This document shows, piece by piece, positions 63,934 through 64,000 of a stretch of 64,000 nucleotides of DNA; position 1 is the first letter of the stretch; every line of letters begins with the position of its first letter. A program made the translations under genes and the position numbers. This DNA is from Ohessyouella blattaphilus (GTDB lineage Bacteria; Bacillota; Clostridia; Lachnospirales; Lachnospiraceae), in the NCBI RefSeq assembly GCF_024721265.1, contig NZ_JAMXOC010000011.1:1-64000 (forward strand). The letters run 5' to 3'. The notes below the pieces were generated by a model that was given only the letters and a program-made list of their open reading frames with translations, ran no database searches and had not been told where the DNA came from.

Positions 63934-64000
63934 TACAGCTCGACCTCCCTACTATGCATAATCTTCAGAACCACTTGGGTAATCACTAGGACAATCACAA
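63933..64000 (-). CDS. ABC sugar transporter permease (MalF-type), 3' end only
   Basis: The last 22 codons of a gene that continues beyond the window. The visible end is VIVLVITQVVLKIMHSREVEL, a final membrane span and the short basic tail typical of MalF-type permeases. The stop shares one base with the next start (TAATG), with GGGAGG ahead as ribosome site. Confidence 0.75.
   Translation of the reverse strand, partial: VIVLVITQVVLKIMHSREVEL

Overview
The window reads as a chromosomal segment of a low-to-mid GC Firmicute of the class Clostridia, most likely a Lachnospiraceae-type gut or rumen bacterium. The evidence is the gdpP-rplI-dnaB order, MutS2, a YhaM-type exoribonuclease, a 2[4Fe-4S] clostridial ferredoxin, Gram-positive sortase-type surface proteins, AGGAGG ribosome sites and a plant-glycan locus with an ABC transporter. 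I cannot name a species. No rRNA, tRNA or CRISPR array was seen.

About 1-30,100 is most of an integrative and conjugative element (ICE) whose genes all lie on the minus strand, so it is read from right to left. First comes a plasmid-like maintenance module: small DUF3970 and DUF6075-like genes, ParA, ParB and a RepA_N initiator with seven 24-bp repeats inside its gene. Next is the transfer module: a sigma-like regulator, sortase B, a VaFE thioester adhesin, a pilin-like protein, a VirB6-like protein, PrgI, VirB4 and a CHAP wall hydrolase. Then follows a cargo block at 3.5-15.6 kb with two anti-phage systems. One is a Gabija-like OLD nuclease plus UvrD helicase with an unknown third gene. The other is a restriction-modification locus of unusual design: an Xre regulator, a protein with two methyltransferase domains, and a methyltransferase fused to an Mrr nuclease. 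A decayed IS30-type transposase lies between them. The left end is the mobilisation module: an iteron-like repeat array, a small DNA-binding-type protein, MobC, a MOBP-type relaxase and a coiled-coil protein cut by the window edge. No integrase or VirD4 coupling protein is present, so they would be expected to the left. The right end abuts the 3' end of rlmD, a plausible integration site.

About 30,150-47,640 is ordinary chromosome: rlmD, a YhaM-type exoribonuclease, an HtrA-like protein that has lost its protease residues, mutS2, a two-component system, a sugar-binding lipoprotein, ferredoxin, dnaB, rplI, gdpP, galE, a nucleotidyltransferase, an exported trigger-factor-like lipoprotein and a small membrane protein.

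About 47,650-64,000 holds a giant sortase-type surface protein and then a plant-oligosaccharide locus: aldo/keto reductase, GH36, GH127 and GH31 glycosidases, a YesL-type membrane protein, and an ABC sugar transporter (binding protein, permease, second permease cut by the window edge). Together these would import oligosaccharides and trim galactosyl, arabinosyl and xylosyl side groups in the cytoplasm.
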